The translations under genes were made by a program, and so were the position numbers. The notes under the pieces were generated by a model. The model was given only the letters and a program-made list of their open reading frames with translations, was not told where the DNA came from and did no database searches. This document shows positions 8,238-16,214 of a stretch of DNA of 18,915 nucleotides, in pieces. The stretch is from NCBI GenBank assembly GCA_016209005.1, contig JACQWZ010000042.1, forward strand, positions 1 through 18,915, read 5' to 3'. The DNA is from Candidatus Kuenenbacteria bacterium (GTDB taxonomy: Bacteria; Patescibacteriota; Patescibacteriia; UBA2591; PGYQ01). Numbering within the stretch: the stretch's first letter is position 1; every line of letters begins with the position of its first letter.

Positions 8238-9956
8238 TTATCCTAACTCCGATTGATAACACGCTTTACAATAAATCTTAAATTCTTTTTGCTGAGCGGG
8301 AGAATAAGAAGTTTGAAAATTATTGCCACATTTCTGACATTGACCAGACCATAGGCAACGATCATTTCTTATATTCATTCGTTGTTGATGCCGACAATTA
8401 AAACAATCCCTTGAAATTGGAAGATTCATTTCTTTATAAAACATTAATTCTTTTGATATTAATCGGTAATTTCGCCCACATTTATCGCATTTAAGAATAT
8501 GTTTGGTTAATTCGTCATTAAAGTCTTGTGGATTTTGGGGAAGCTTATCATTTAAAATAGTTTCCTGACCAACAGGATGAGGCATCTCGTCGTTCCATCT
8601 AAATCCTTTAGTAATGGCCTCTTCTTTACTAAGGAGCAAGTATTCATTGGCAATTGATTCATTATAATAAAATGGTGAAAGTTCCGGCGGGAAAAATTCA
8701 CCATACTTATAAATAATTTTTTTTCTCACTTCTCTTTTTTCATCTTTCACTTCTGATATGTAAGGTATAGAATTCATTTGTTCAATTATTTTTGGAACCA
8801 TTTTTTCATATTCTTCTTTAGTGTATTGTTTATTGAGGATGCAGTATTCCCCCTTTTTTAAACCAACACAACCAAAAATATTATGAGAATCAAAACAGGT
8901 ATCAGAATAATAAACATCATTTGAATTGACACAAAGGTGAGTAAAATAATTACGGCTTCCCCCATTATTAGTAAGAGCTTCGTAAGACAATTCTATGTTG
9001 GGTATAAAACTAACGTCATAACTATCAATGACTTTTCTGGCAGTGTAGGTATACTTAGAATCTTCACCGCTCTTTATATCAAACGAGTGATAAATATTGT
9101 GGGCATTATAAATATGATTACCCGAAACATTGTTATTATGAGAACCAAAAAAATATCTCTGTGGCAAATTTTTTCTAAGTTGCAATTGTTTTTCAAGAAT
9201 AAAACCAATAGTTTTAGAATCAAGAATCGAATGTTCTTCTAAAAACTTTTTATATCCTTCCTTGCCAACCGGCTCATTAAAAATATGGTAGGACTTCAAG
9301 TTTAAACCAACGCAACCAATACAATTGTTGCAACTTCGGCAATCAAAAAGACCAATGCTCTCAATACAATTTTCGCATTCTTGACAATAAAAAAGCTTAA
9401 ATGACCCCAAACAATCAACACATTTATAACATAGTTCAGATTTGTATAAATAAAGATTATCAAAAGAATCTTTTGACTCCCAGACTATATGCCCGTAAGC
9501 GCAATCCTCATCATCAACAGTGCCAAAAACTAAATAACAATTTTTACTACCAAACACAAAGTTGGAATATTCACAATCCTGACTATGAACATTCATGATG
9601 CTAAATTTTGGCACGGCCAAAAGCAATTCCTGAAACTGTTCAAAAAACGGTCGGTTAAAATCAAAATTTCGGCCAAATATTTTTGCGTCCCAATCATCTT
9701 TCCACCACTCTTCTTGAGAATAAATCTTATAAGGTTTCTGTTGGGAATACATTGAAATTATCGATTTCATCGACCTATCTGAATTACGTCTATAAAGAGT
9801 TTTGAAGTTACGAAACATCATCCGCCGTTGCTGACGGCACTCCGGACAAAAGGTCGGCGGAGGGACTTTTATTTTTTCATAAAATTCAAAATCTTCAGAC
9901 TCTATTTGAAATTCCCGAGAACAATTTTGACAGATTTTTGTTTCTGATTGATGCAT
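8238..9956 (-). CDS. Cysteine-rich multi-zinc-ribbon protein of unknown function
   Basis: 572 aa, intact. Zinc-ribbon-like Cys pairs occur at the N-terminus (C9/C12 with C37/C40) and twice at the C-terminus (C490/C493 with C518/C521; C540/C543 with C563/C566). A middle block (about 176-215) is packed with CxxC pairs in short, regularly spaced strands that suggest a stacked beta-helix-like fold. The N- and C-terminal ribbons resemble each other: each has CxxC, then a 'FYEKIKVPPPTFCPECRQQRR' or 'FYKEMNLPISRDCFNCRHQQR' segment, so the protein looks like a duplicated module around a central core. From memory this family is widespread in Patescibacteria and is usually left hypothetical or mislabelled CaiB/BaiF; I see no CoA-transferase motif. 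There is no signal peptide or membrane segment. It sits between rpoB and rpoC on the same strand. Nucleic-acid binding is a guess from the zinc ribbons. Confidence 0.85.
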   Translation of the reverse strand: MHQSETKICQNCSREFQIESEDFEFYEKIKVPPPTFCPECRQQRRMMFRNFKTLYRRNSDRSMKSIISMYSQQKPYKIYSQEEWWKDDWDAKIFGRNFDFNRPFFEQFQELLLAVPKFSIMNVHSQDCEYSNFVFGSKNCYLVFGTVDDEDCAYGHIVWESKDSFDNLYLYKSELCYKCVDCLGSFKLFYCQECENCIESIGLFDCRSCNNCIGCVGLNLKSYHIFNEPVGKEGYKKFLEEHSILDSKTIGFILEKQLQLRKNLPQRYFFGSHNNNVSGNHIYNAHNIYHSFDIKSGEDSKYTYTARKVIDSYDVSFIPNIELSYEALTNNGGSRNYFTHLCVNSNDVYYSDTCFDSHNIFGCVGLKKGEYCILNKQYTKEEYEKMVPKIIEQMNSIPYISEVKDEKREVRKKIIYKYGEFFPPELSPFYYNESIANEYLLLSKEEAITKGFRWNDEMPHPVGQETILNDKLPQNPQDFNDELTKHILKCDKCGRNYRLISKELMFYKEMNLPISRDCFNCRHQQRMNIRNDRCLWSGQCQKCGNNFQTSYSPAQQKEFKIYCKACYQSELG

Positions 9957-10012
9957 AATAAAACATTTAAGATTTAAGCTTGAAAATTGAAGATTTACGA
10001 TTTAAAAAAATG

Positions 10013-10233
10013 TGTCATCTCGACCGAACAGGCTGTCAAAATATGTGTTCTACCGACTTTTAAGTCGGGTTTTTGCGGTTTTAACCGCATTCTTTCGTGA
10101 AGTTAAAACTTCACAAACCCGAGCTAAAGCTTGGTAGAATGAATTTTTAGACAACCTGCGAAGTCCCGACGCTCTGGTAGGGATTCCTCCACTTCGTTCG
10201 TTCGCAGACTCACTCTCTTCGGTCGGAATGACA
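10013..10233. repeat. Compound multi-hairpin palindromic element
   Basis: The outer arms TGTCATCTCGACCGAA (10013-10028) and TTCGGTCGGAATGACA (10218-10233) are near-perfect inverse complements. Nested inside is a cloverleaf-like core: TTCTACC/GGTAGAA (10048-10054/10133-10139) encloses CCGACTT/AAGTCGG, TGCGGTT/AACCGCA (10074-10089), GTGAAGTT/AACTTCAC (10097-10114) and CCGAGCT/AGCTTGG. A long-range CGGGTTT/AAACCCG pair (10066-10072/10115-10121) is also possible. The GC content is clearly above the surroundings. The TGTCATCTCGACCGA-type arms recall dispersed palindromic repeats of other bacteria. Confidence 0.75.
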
Positions 10234-10309
10234 AAATTTTTTTAAAAAATTTAAAATTGATTTAAAATTTAAAATTTTCTAATTTGTTTTTATGTTTTTG
10301 TGTTTCTTT

Positions 10310-10394
10310 ACCCCTCACCTTTTGTTCCTTTTTTAAAACACATATTTGGAAAATTTTGTTAATCCCCTTTAATAATTAGCAAAAGGTGAGGGGT
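10310..10394 (-). terminator. Long inverted repeat abutting the rpoB stop
   Basis: ACCCCTCACCTTTTG (10310-10324) and CAAAAGGTGAGGGGT (10380-10394) are exact 15-base inverse complements. The right arm touches the rpoB stop codon. The intervening 55 bases make an unusually large loop for an intrinsic terminator. The stem core equals that of the rpoC terminator, so this may be the same terminator with an insertion in its loop. Confidence 0.6.
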
Positions 10395-13300
10395 TTACTT
10401 TTTCTTAAATAAATCCACATCCAAACAAAGACCTTTTAGTTCGCGGACAAGGACGTTGAATGATTCTGGTAAATTTACTTTTTCAATCACGCCACCTTTG
10501 ATAATTGTTTCATAAGCTTTGGAACGGCCTAAAACATCATCGGATTTAATTGTTAAAATTTCTTGAAGAGTATGAGCCGCGCCATAGGCTTCTAATGCCC
10601 AGACTTCCATTTCTCCAAATCTTTGTCCGCCAAATTGAGCTTTTCCTCCCAAAGGCTGTTGAGTAATTAATGAATAAGGTCCAATAGAACGTTGATGAAT
10701 TTTATCTTCGACTAAATGATTCAATTTCATAATATAAGGATATCCAATGGTGATTGGATTATCAAAAGTTTCGCCAGACTTTCCATTATTTAAAATAACT
10801 TTTCCGTCTTCGGGAAATCCGGCTTTTTTTAATTCTTCTTTAATTTTTTCTTCCAACACTCCATCTAAGACTGGACTGGCAATTTTATAATTTAAAGTTT
10901 TGGCGGCTAATCCAAGATGAGTTTCTAAAATTTGTCCCAAATTCATTCTAGAAACCACACCAAGAGGATTTAAAATAATATCAATCGGCGTGCCATCTTT
11001 CAAATAAGGCATATCTTCTATTGGAACAACTCGAGAAATAACGCCTTTATTTCCATGACGCCCGGCCATTTTATCGCCAACTTGAATCCTTCGTAAATTA
11101 GCGATTGAAATTTGAATTGTTTTTATTACTCCGGCCGGTAGTTTATCTCCTTGTTCTCTATAAAAAACTTTTACATTTATAACCTTTCCATGTTCTCCGT
11201 GTTTTAAATAAAGAGAACTATCGCGAACATCTTTTGCTTTCTCGCCAAAAATAGCTCTTAATAATTTTTCTTCGGCAGACAACTCTGTTTCTCCTTTTGG
11301 GGTAATCTTTCCGACTAAAATATCTCCAGAAAAAACTTCAGCCCCTATTCTAATAATTCCTTCGTTGTCTAAATTTTTTAATTTTTCCTCGCTTATATTA
11401 GGAATATCATTGGTAATAATTTCTGGACCCAATTTGGTTTCTCTTATATCAATTTTATAATCTTCAATATGAATTGATGTATAACGATCTTCTTGAACTA
11501 ATTTTTCTGAAATTAAAATAGCATCCTCAAAATTTCCTCCCTCAAAAGACATAAAAGCGACTAAAATATTTTGTCCCAAAGCCACTTCTCCATTTTGGGT
11601 ATCTGTTCCATCAGCTAAAAAATCTCCTTTTTTAATTTCTTGTCCTTTTTCAACCAACACTTTCTGGTTTATGCAAGTAGAGGCGTTTGAACGAATAAAT
11701 TTTTGCAAAGGATAAATAACCAATTTATTATTTTTTTCTAAAACGATAATTTTTGAAGCTTCCACTTCCATTACTTTTCCATCATTTTCCGCGACAATTA
11801 AATATCCAGAATCTAAAGCGACTTTTGTTTCCATGCCAGTGCCAACAATTGGAGATTCCGCTCTAATACAGGCGACTGCCTGCCTCTGCATATTACTTCC
11901 CATTAGGGCTCGAGCGGCGTCATTGTGTTCAAGAAAAGGAATAAGCGCTGTGGAAATACTAACAATTTGTTTTGGGGAAATATCTTGAAGATTAATTTCT
12001 TCTATTGAGATAGTCCCGGCTTGTCCTTTAATTCTTGCTTCCACTTTATCTTCAAGAGATTTATTTTCTAAATCAACGGTTGCCGTGGTGGTAATATATT
12101 GTTCTTCTTCGGTCGCGTCTAAATAAACCATTTTTTTATCTCTAAATGGCTTGCATAAAATTTCTTTAATATTAATTTTTTCTAATTTTTTGGCTATTTC
12201 TAAAGTAATTTTTTCTCCTTTTTTTATAATAATTTTTTTTGTTTTTGGATTTAAAATGTCTTCTCTAATAATTTTATTCTGCGTTATTTCCGCTTTATTT
12301 TCCACTTTATTAATTATTTTAACAAAAGGGGCTTTAAGAAAACCATAATCATCTATTTCAACGTAACAGGCCATATGACTAACTAACCCAATATTAGCTC
12401 CTTCTGGGGTAGCCACTGGACAAATTCGACTATAATGAGTATAATGAACATCGCGAACTTCAAATCCGGCGCGTTCTCTTGCAAGCCCCCCGGGTCCCGT
12501 GGCTGAAAGCCGTCTCTTATGTTCTAATTCAGCCAAAAGATTAATTTGGTCCATAAATTGCGACAATTGCGAAGACATAAAAAACTCCCTAATAATATTA
12601 GTTATCAATCTAATATTAATTAGAGAATTTGGAGTGATTGTTTCCATCTCATAAGTGCTCATCCGATCTTTAACAATTCTTTCCATTCGCGCCAAGCCAA
12701 TTCTTAATTTATTTTGAACTAACTCTCCAACCGCTCTTACTCGACGATTGCTTAAATGATCAATATCATCGGCTTTTTCTTGATTAACATTTAAAGACAT
12801 TATTTTTTTAAGAATATTTATTAAATCTTCTCTTTTAAAAGTTCGGTTTTCTTTTGTAATTGGAGTATTTAATTTAAAAGCTTGATTAATTTTATATCGT
12901 CCAACCTTGCCTAAATCATATCGACTAAAATTAAAAAACATCGCGTAAATTAAACTTTTAGCATTATCCGGAGTAACCATATCTCCCGGTCTAATATGTT
13001 TATAAACCTCTACTAATCCTTCGTCTATATTATGCGTGACATCTTTCAAAAGAGTATTTTTTATATATTTAATTTTTTCTTTGTCTTTAAATTCTTTAAA
13101 TAAATCTAAAATTTCTTCGTCGCTCCCATATCCAAAGGCTCTTAAAAACGAAGTTATCGCAATTTTTCTTTTTCGATCAATTTTTACCCAGATTACTCCA
13201 TTTCCATCCGTTTCTATTTCTATCCAAGCGCCTCGATTAGGAATAACCTTTGCTCCATAAAAAAATTTTTCTTTAATGCTTTCGCGACTAAAAAAAATAC

Positions 13301-13715
13301 CGGCCGATCTTACAAGTTGAGAAATAACCACTCTTTCAATTCCATTAATAATAAAGGTTCCTTTTTTAGTCATTAAAGGAAAATCGCTAAAATAAATTTC
13401 TTGAATTTTGCTTTTTTTGGTTTTTTTGTTAACCAATTCTATTTTAACTCTTAATGGGGCTTCATATGTAATATTTCGTTCTCGAGCGGTAGTTTCGTCA
13501 AATTTAGAATCGTCAAAATAATAATCTCTAAAATATAATTCTAAATCCCGACCAATATAATCTTTAATCGGAGAAATTTCTTCAAACAATTCCTTTAATC
13601 CTTCTTTGAGAAACCATTTATATGATTTTTTTTGATGTTTAATTAAATTAGGAACATCAATAATTTCTTTTGGCGCGCTAAAAAAAATTCTTTTTGAAAA
13701 ATTTTTAGAAAGCAT
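10395..13715 (-). CDS. rpoB: DNA-directed RNA polymerase subunit beta
   Basis: Second-largest RNA polymerase subunit, 1106 aa, intact and compact (E. coli has 1342). The N-terminus FSAPKEIIDVPNLIKHQKKS is typical of the protrusion/lobe start. The rifampicin-pocket region SQLSQFMDQINLLAELEHKR runs into RLSATGPGGLARERAGF (its Ser is residue 404). The hybrid-binding lysines of GDKMAGRHGNKG are K882 and K890, eight apart as in E. coli K1065/K1073. The C-terminal clamp motifs QPLGGKAQFGGQRFGEMEVWALEAYGAAH and KSDDVLGRSKAYE are present. The ATG follows an A/G stretch with GGGG about 10 bases upstream, part of a small hairpin. Its 273-base leader is long for this genome. It is separated from rpoC by three other genes. 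The nucleotide at the stop directly adjoins a long inverted repeat. Confidence 0.99.
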   Translation of the reverse strand: MLSKNFSKRIFFSAPKEIIDVPNLIKHQKKSYKWFLKEGLKELFEEISPIKDYIGRDLELYFRDYYFDDSKFDETTARERNITYEAPLRVKIELVNKKTKKSKIQEIYFSDFPLMTKKGTFIINGIERVVISQLVRSAGIFFSRESIKEKFFYGAKVIPNRGAWIEIETDGNGVIWVKIDRKRKIAITSFLRAFGYGSDEEILDLFKEFKDKEKIKYIKNTLLKDVTHNIDEGLVEVYKHIRPGDMVTPDNAKSLIYAMFFNFSRYDLGKVGRYKINQAFKLNTPITKENRTFKREDLINILKKIMSLNVNQEKADDIDHLSNRRVRAVGELVQNKLRIGLARMERIVKDRMSTYEMETITPNSLINIRLITNIIREFFMSSQLSQFMDQINLLAELEHKRRLSATGPGGLARERAGFEVRDVHYTHYSRICPVATPEGANIGLVSHMACYVEIDDYGFLKAPFVKIINKVENKAEITQNKIIREDILNPKTKKIIIKKGEKITLEIAKKLEKINIKEILCKPFRDKKMVYLDATEEEQYITTTATVDLENKSLEDKVEARIKGQAGTISIEEINLQDISPKQIVSISTALIPFLEHNDAARALMGSNMQRQAVACIRAESPIVGTGMETKVALDSGYLIVAENDGKVMEVEASKIIVLEKNNKLVIYPLQKFIRSNASTCINQKVLVEKGQEIKKGDFLADGTDTQNGEVALGQNILVAFMSFEGGNFEDAILISEKLVQEDRYTSIHIEDYKIDIRETKLGPEIITNDIPNISEEKLKNLDNEGIIRIGAEVFSGDILVGKITPKGETELSAEEKLLRAIFGEKAKDVRDSSLYLKHGEHGKVINVKVFYREQGDKLPAGVIKTIQISIANLRRIQVGDKMAGRHGNKGVISRVVPIEDMPYLKDGTPIDIILNPLGVVSRMNLGQILETHLGLAAKTLNYKIASPVLDGVLEEKIKEELKKAGFPEDGKVILNNGKSGETFDNPITIGYPYIMKLNHLVEDKIHQRSIGPYSLITQQPLGGKAQFGGQRFGEMEVWALEAYGAAHTLQEILTIKSDDVLGRSKAYETIIKGGVIEKVNLPESFNVLVRELKGLCLDVDLFKKK

Positions 13716-13988
13716 AAAAAAATTGCCCCTTTTTTAAAAGGAGTTTTAGTTTTTATAAAATAAAAAGTTTTTATATTATTTTATTTTCCACGAAGTTAAA
13801 CAAGTTTATCTAAAATAAAATAAATTTAATAATACTTTCTATAATCTCAATGGCTTGCATTGCCTCTTTATAAGGAATTTATATCATGATCTCCTTTATA
13901 ATTTGTCGTGGTAAGCAGGTGCTAGTTTTTTATTGGACGATCATTTATATCCTACGCCATAAATAAGAAATTATAATTTATTCAACAA
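13716..13988 (-). promoter_or_regulatory. rpoB leader region with candidate RNA structure
   Basis: No gene is present in these 273 bases. Immediately before the ATG, CTCCTTTT-AA-AAAAGGGG (13726-13743, one G-T pair) forms a stem followed by CAATTTTTTT and the start codon. It looks like a tiny attenuator and would hide the GGGG. Further upstream, CCACGA (13788-13793) can pair with TCGTGG (13906-13911), enclosing TTATAAGGA/TCCTTTATAA arms (13868-13876/13892-13901). A conserved leader or small RNA is possible; no known family was recognised and no confident promoter was found. Confidence 0.35.
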
Positions 13989-15245
13989 TTAATAATTTCC
14001 TACATACAATTTTTGATTTTTTAAGTCATAAATCCAATTTTTTTCAATGTTATTATTTGGATTTAAGCAATTGTAATATTTTGTTTCAAATTTAATTATT
14101 TCATTATTTTCCCAATTAAAATTTGGAATATTCTCGGCGAAAAAAGAATCATTATGAAATTTGTTTATTTCCTGTTTTTGAAAATTATCAAGATTAATAA
14201 TTTCTAAATAATCTTTGCCATTACAATAACCGCTATGATAAAAAGAAAGTAAAGCTAATTTTTTAAAATTAAGAGATGGATAAAATTCTATTTGAGAACC
14301 AAAAATATTTTTATCAATTATTTCTAATTTATCTTTTGAAAAATTATATTTATATAAAACCCAAGTGCAATTTTGAGCGCCGCAAGTATAAGAAGTAGCT
14401 GCTAAAAAATAAAAATTATTATTGGGTCCTTGAAGAAGTTTTGGATAAAGATGAATTAAATTCCACTCTTTAAAATCTTTTGGTATTTGAAAAATCTTTT
14501 CTATATTAAGCCTTTTAACAGAAATTTTTTTTAAAATTTTTTTTTGGGAATTAAAAAAAATTATTTGATTTTTATCTCTTTCTAAAAAAATATTTGGGAA
14601 AGAAGAAACTTGAGACAATAAATATTCTTTTTCTGACACCACTGGTTCAAAAAAATCTATTTGATTTAGATACCACATTCCAAAAGGAGTAAAAAAAATG
14701 CCAAAAAAGAAAATAGGTAAAAATAATATTTTCCAATTTTTTCTCTTTTTATTTTCAAGAACGCATTGAGTTATTTGTTTTACTTCTTTTTGTTTTTCTT
14801 CTGTGGGAAGTCGGGAATAATCCAAAGATTCATTTGGCGGAAAATATTTTTGGCTTTGATTATAAGCGCCAATTAGCTTTTCTATTGATTGATCAGCCTC
14901 TTTATAAAATATATCAAAAAGCCATTTTAAATATCTAATACCAGCTTCGATATTTTGTTCGATATTAAATGAATTACTAATTTTAAAATGATATTGGTTT
15001 TTATTTTTTAACAATTGATCAATGGTCGGATTAGTTAATTGAAAAATCCCTTGAGCTGCTAAAGTCCTTCCTTTTTCATCTTTTTCTTCAAATGGTCGTG
15101 AGGTGGCGTATGGTTTATATTTTGATTCACAGCAAGCTAAAGCTAAAACTAAATTTTCATCGATTTTTAATTCTTTAGCTTTATTTTTAATTTTTTCTAT
15201 AACAACCCCTCTTTCTTGTCCTTTAATTTCAATAAAAGAAGACAA
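13989..15245 (-). CDS. Lytic transglycosylase (SLT domain) with membrane segment: surviving 3' part of a broken gene
   Basis: Cleaves peptidoglycan glycan strands. Counting from the TTG at 15245, the SLT domain covers about 12-140: catalytic Glu40 in ALACCES, AAQGIFQL (63-70), the helix NIEAGIRYLKWL and AYNQ (127-130). A hydrophobic segment follows (172-193), preceded by KKRK. The C-terminal 220 residues are beta-rich, with four cysteines in short motifs, possibly propeller-like. The frame continues upstream, without any ATG, for 62 codons to a TAA at 15432-15434. These codons encode an SH3b-like domain (VNLRKEPK...ILAQLKNNEEVEIL...WHKVKWQDKEGYI) and lead in frame into 15432-16244. There is no independent start, so this is the downstream half of one long gene; some translation from TTG cannot be excluded. 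The positive charges before the membrane segment would place SLT on the cytoplasmic side, which is odd for such an enzyme. Confidence 0.8.
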   Translation of the reverse strand: MSSFIEIKGQERGVVIEKIKNKAKELKIDENLVLALACCESKYKPYATSRPFEEKDEKGRTLAAQGIFQLTNPTIDQLLKNKNQYHFKISNSFNIEQNIEAGIRYLKWLFDIFYKEADQSIEKLIGAYNQSQKYFPPNESLDYSRLPTEEKQKEVKQITQCVLENKKRKNWKILFLPIFFFGIFFTPFGMWYLNQIDFFEPVVSEKEYLLSQVSSFPNIFLERDKNQIIFFNSQKKILKKISVKRLNIEKIFQIPKDFKEWNLIHLYPKLLQGPNNNFYFLAATSYTCGAQNCTWVLYKYNFSKDKLEIIDKNIFGSQIEFYPSLNFKKLALLSFYHSGYCNGKDYLEIINLDNFQKQEINKFHNDSFFAENIPNFNWENNEIIKFETKYYNCLNPNNNIEKNWIYDLKNQKLYVGNY

Positions 15246-15885
15246 AATATAACCTTCTTTGTCTTGCCATTTTACTTTGTGCCAAATAAAAGATTTAAAA
15301 ATAACCCATTCTCCAATAACTCTTTCTTCTAAAATTTCAACTTCTTCATTATTTTTTAGTTGAGCTAAAATATTCTTTTCCTCTATCTTTGGTTCTTTTC
15401 TTAAATTAACAAAATCTGTTTTTTCAATATCTTACCAAAGAACAATTTTTCCAAAAATTTTTTGAAAAATTTTTATTTTTATTTCTTCTACTACTGGATT
15501 TCTGTCTGCCCAAAATTCAACATAATGCAAATCTGGTTTTAAATTCAATTCTTTTTCAAAAATTTTTGAGTTTCCATTTAAAATTTGTCCGCACCAAAAC
15601 CAATGTTTATGAGATTTTGGTTCTTGATTTTTTTGGACTTGTCTATTGATAATCAATTTTAAATCAGAATCGTCTTTTTTAAAAATATTATACCATTTTC
15701 CTTTTTTGGCTGAAGCTTTAATTTTAAGAAAATTCAAACTTAAATTACAAAAAATAATTGTAAGCCATTGTCTTCTATCACCTTCTTCAATTAGATAATT
15801 GTCCTTTGGTAGATAGGAGATTTCATTTTCTTTAATTTCTTCGACTTCACTCAGGACAAATTTAAAAATTCTGATTGTTTTAATT

Positions 15886-16003
15886 TCAGGACTTACGCAG
15901 TTTAATCAAAAAATGGCTAAAGTTAGCGAAAATTGAATTTTTGTTAATTTTTCATTTTTAGCTAATATTAGCCAAATGCACATTAATAGTGCGTAACTCC
16001 TGA
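15886..16003. mobile_element. 118-bp MITE-like element, copy A
   Basis: The terminal inverted repeats are TCAGGACTTACGCA and, on the other strand, TCAGGAGTTACGCA (13 of 14 match). The element has no coding capacity and includes internal GCTAATATTAGC-type palindromes. It is flanked by ATT on both sides (15883-15885 and 16004-16006), a 3-bp target duplication. It is identical base for base to 18620-18737. I cannot name the parent IS family. Confidence 0.85.
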
Positions 16004-16139
16004 ATTTGAGGATTTTGACTGGCTAAAAAAATTAAATTATGATCTCCCTGATTAAATTTAATAATAAAAAAATTTGTTTTCTTTAATCCTTTTAGACTAT
16101 TTCCGTTCCAATTAATAGATTTTTTAGAAAATTTTAATC

Positions 16140-16177
16140 TCAGGACTTACGCACTATTAATGTGCATTTGGCTAATA
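16140..16177. mobile_element. 38-bp end fragment of the same element, inverted
   Basis: It matches the reverse complement of the right 38 bases of the 118-bp element at 37 positions; the one difference makes its end TCAGGACTTACGCA, like the left terminus. No target duplication is visible. It interrupts the 5' end of the lytic gene after codon 22; its 38 bases would shift the frame. Confidence 0.75.
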
Positions 16178-16214
16178 CAAAATTCCATTTCCATTCTTTT
16201 TCTTTGATAATTTT

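Larger units (their letters stand above)
9957..10394. other. Intergenic region between rpoB and the cysteine-rich gene
   Basis: A 438-base gap with no gene. It carries the rpoB inverted repeat (10310-10394), a low-complexity AT stretch with repeated TTTAAAATT words (about 10240-10290) and a compound multi-hairpin element (10013-10233). A second AT-rich stretch (GATTTAAG, GATTTACG) precedes the cysteine-rich gene. No clear promoter for that gene is visible. Confidence 0.6.

Noticed and set aside
13800..13985. Possible tRNA or named riboswitch in the rpoB leader
   Set aside because: No acceptor/T-arm pattern (GGTTCRA) and no known riboswitch core could be recognised; only the pairings listed are supported.
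7493..15434. Recoding of TAG or TAA as an amino acid
   Set aside because: rpoC ends in TAG and most other genes end in TAA at family-typical positions, so both are used as stops. In-frame TGA is also absent from rpoB and rpoC, which excludes the TGA-as-glycine code known from some related phyla.
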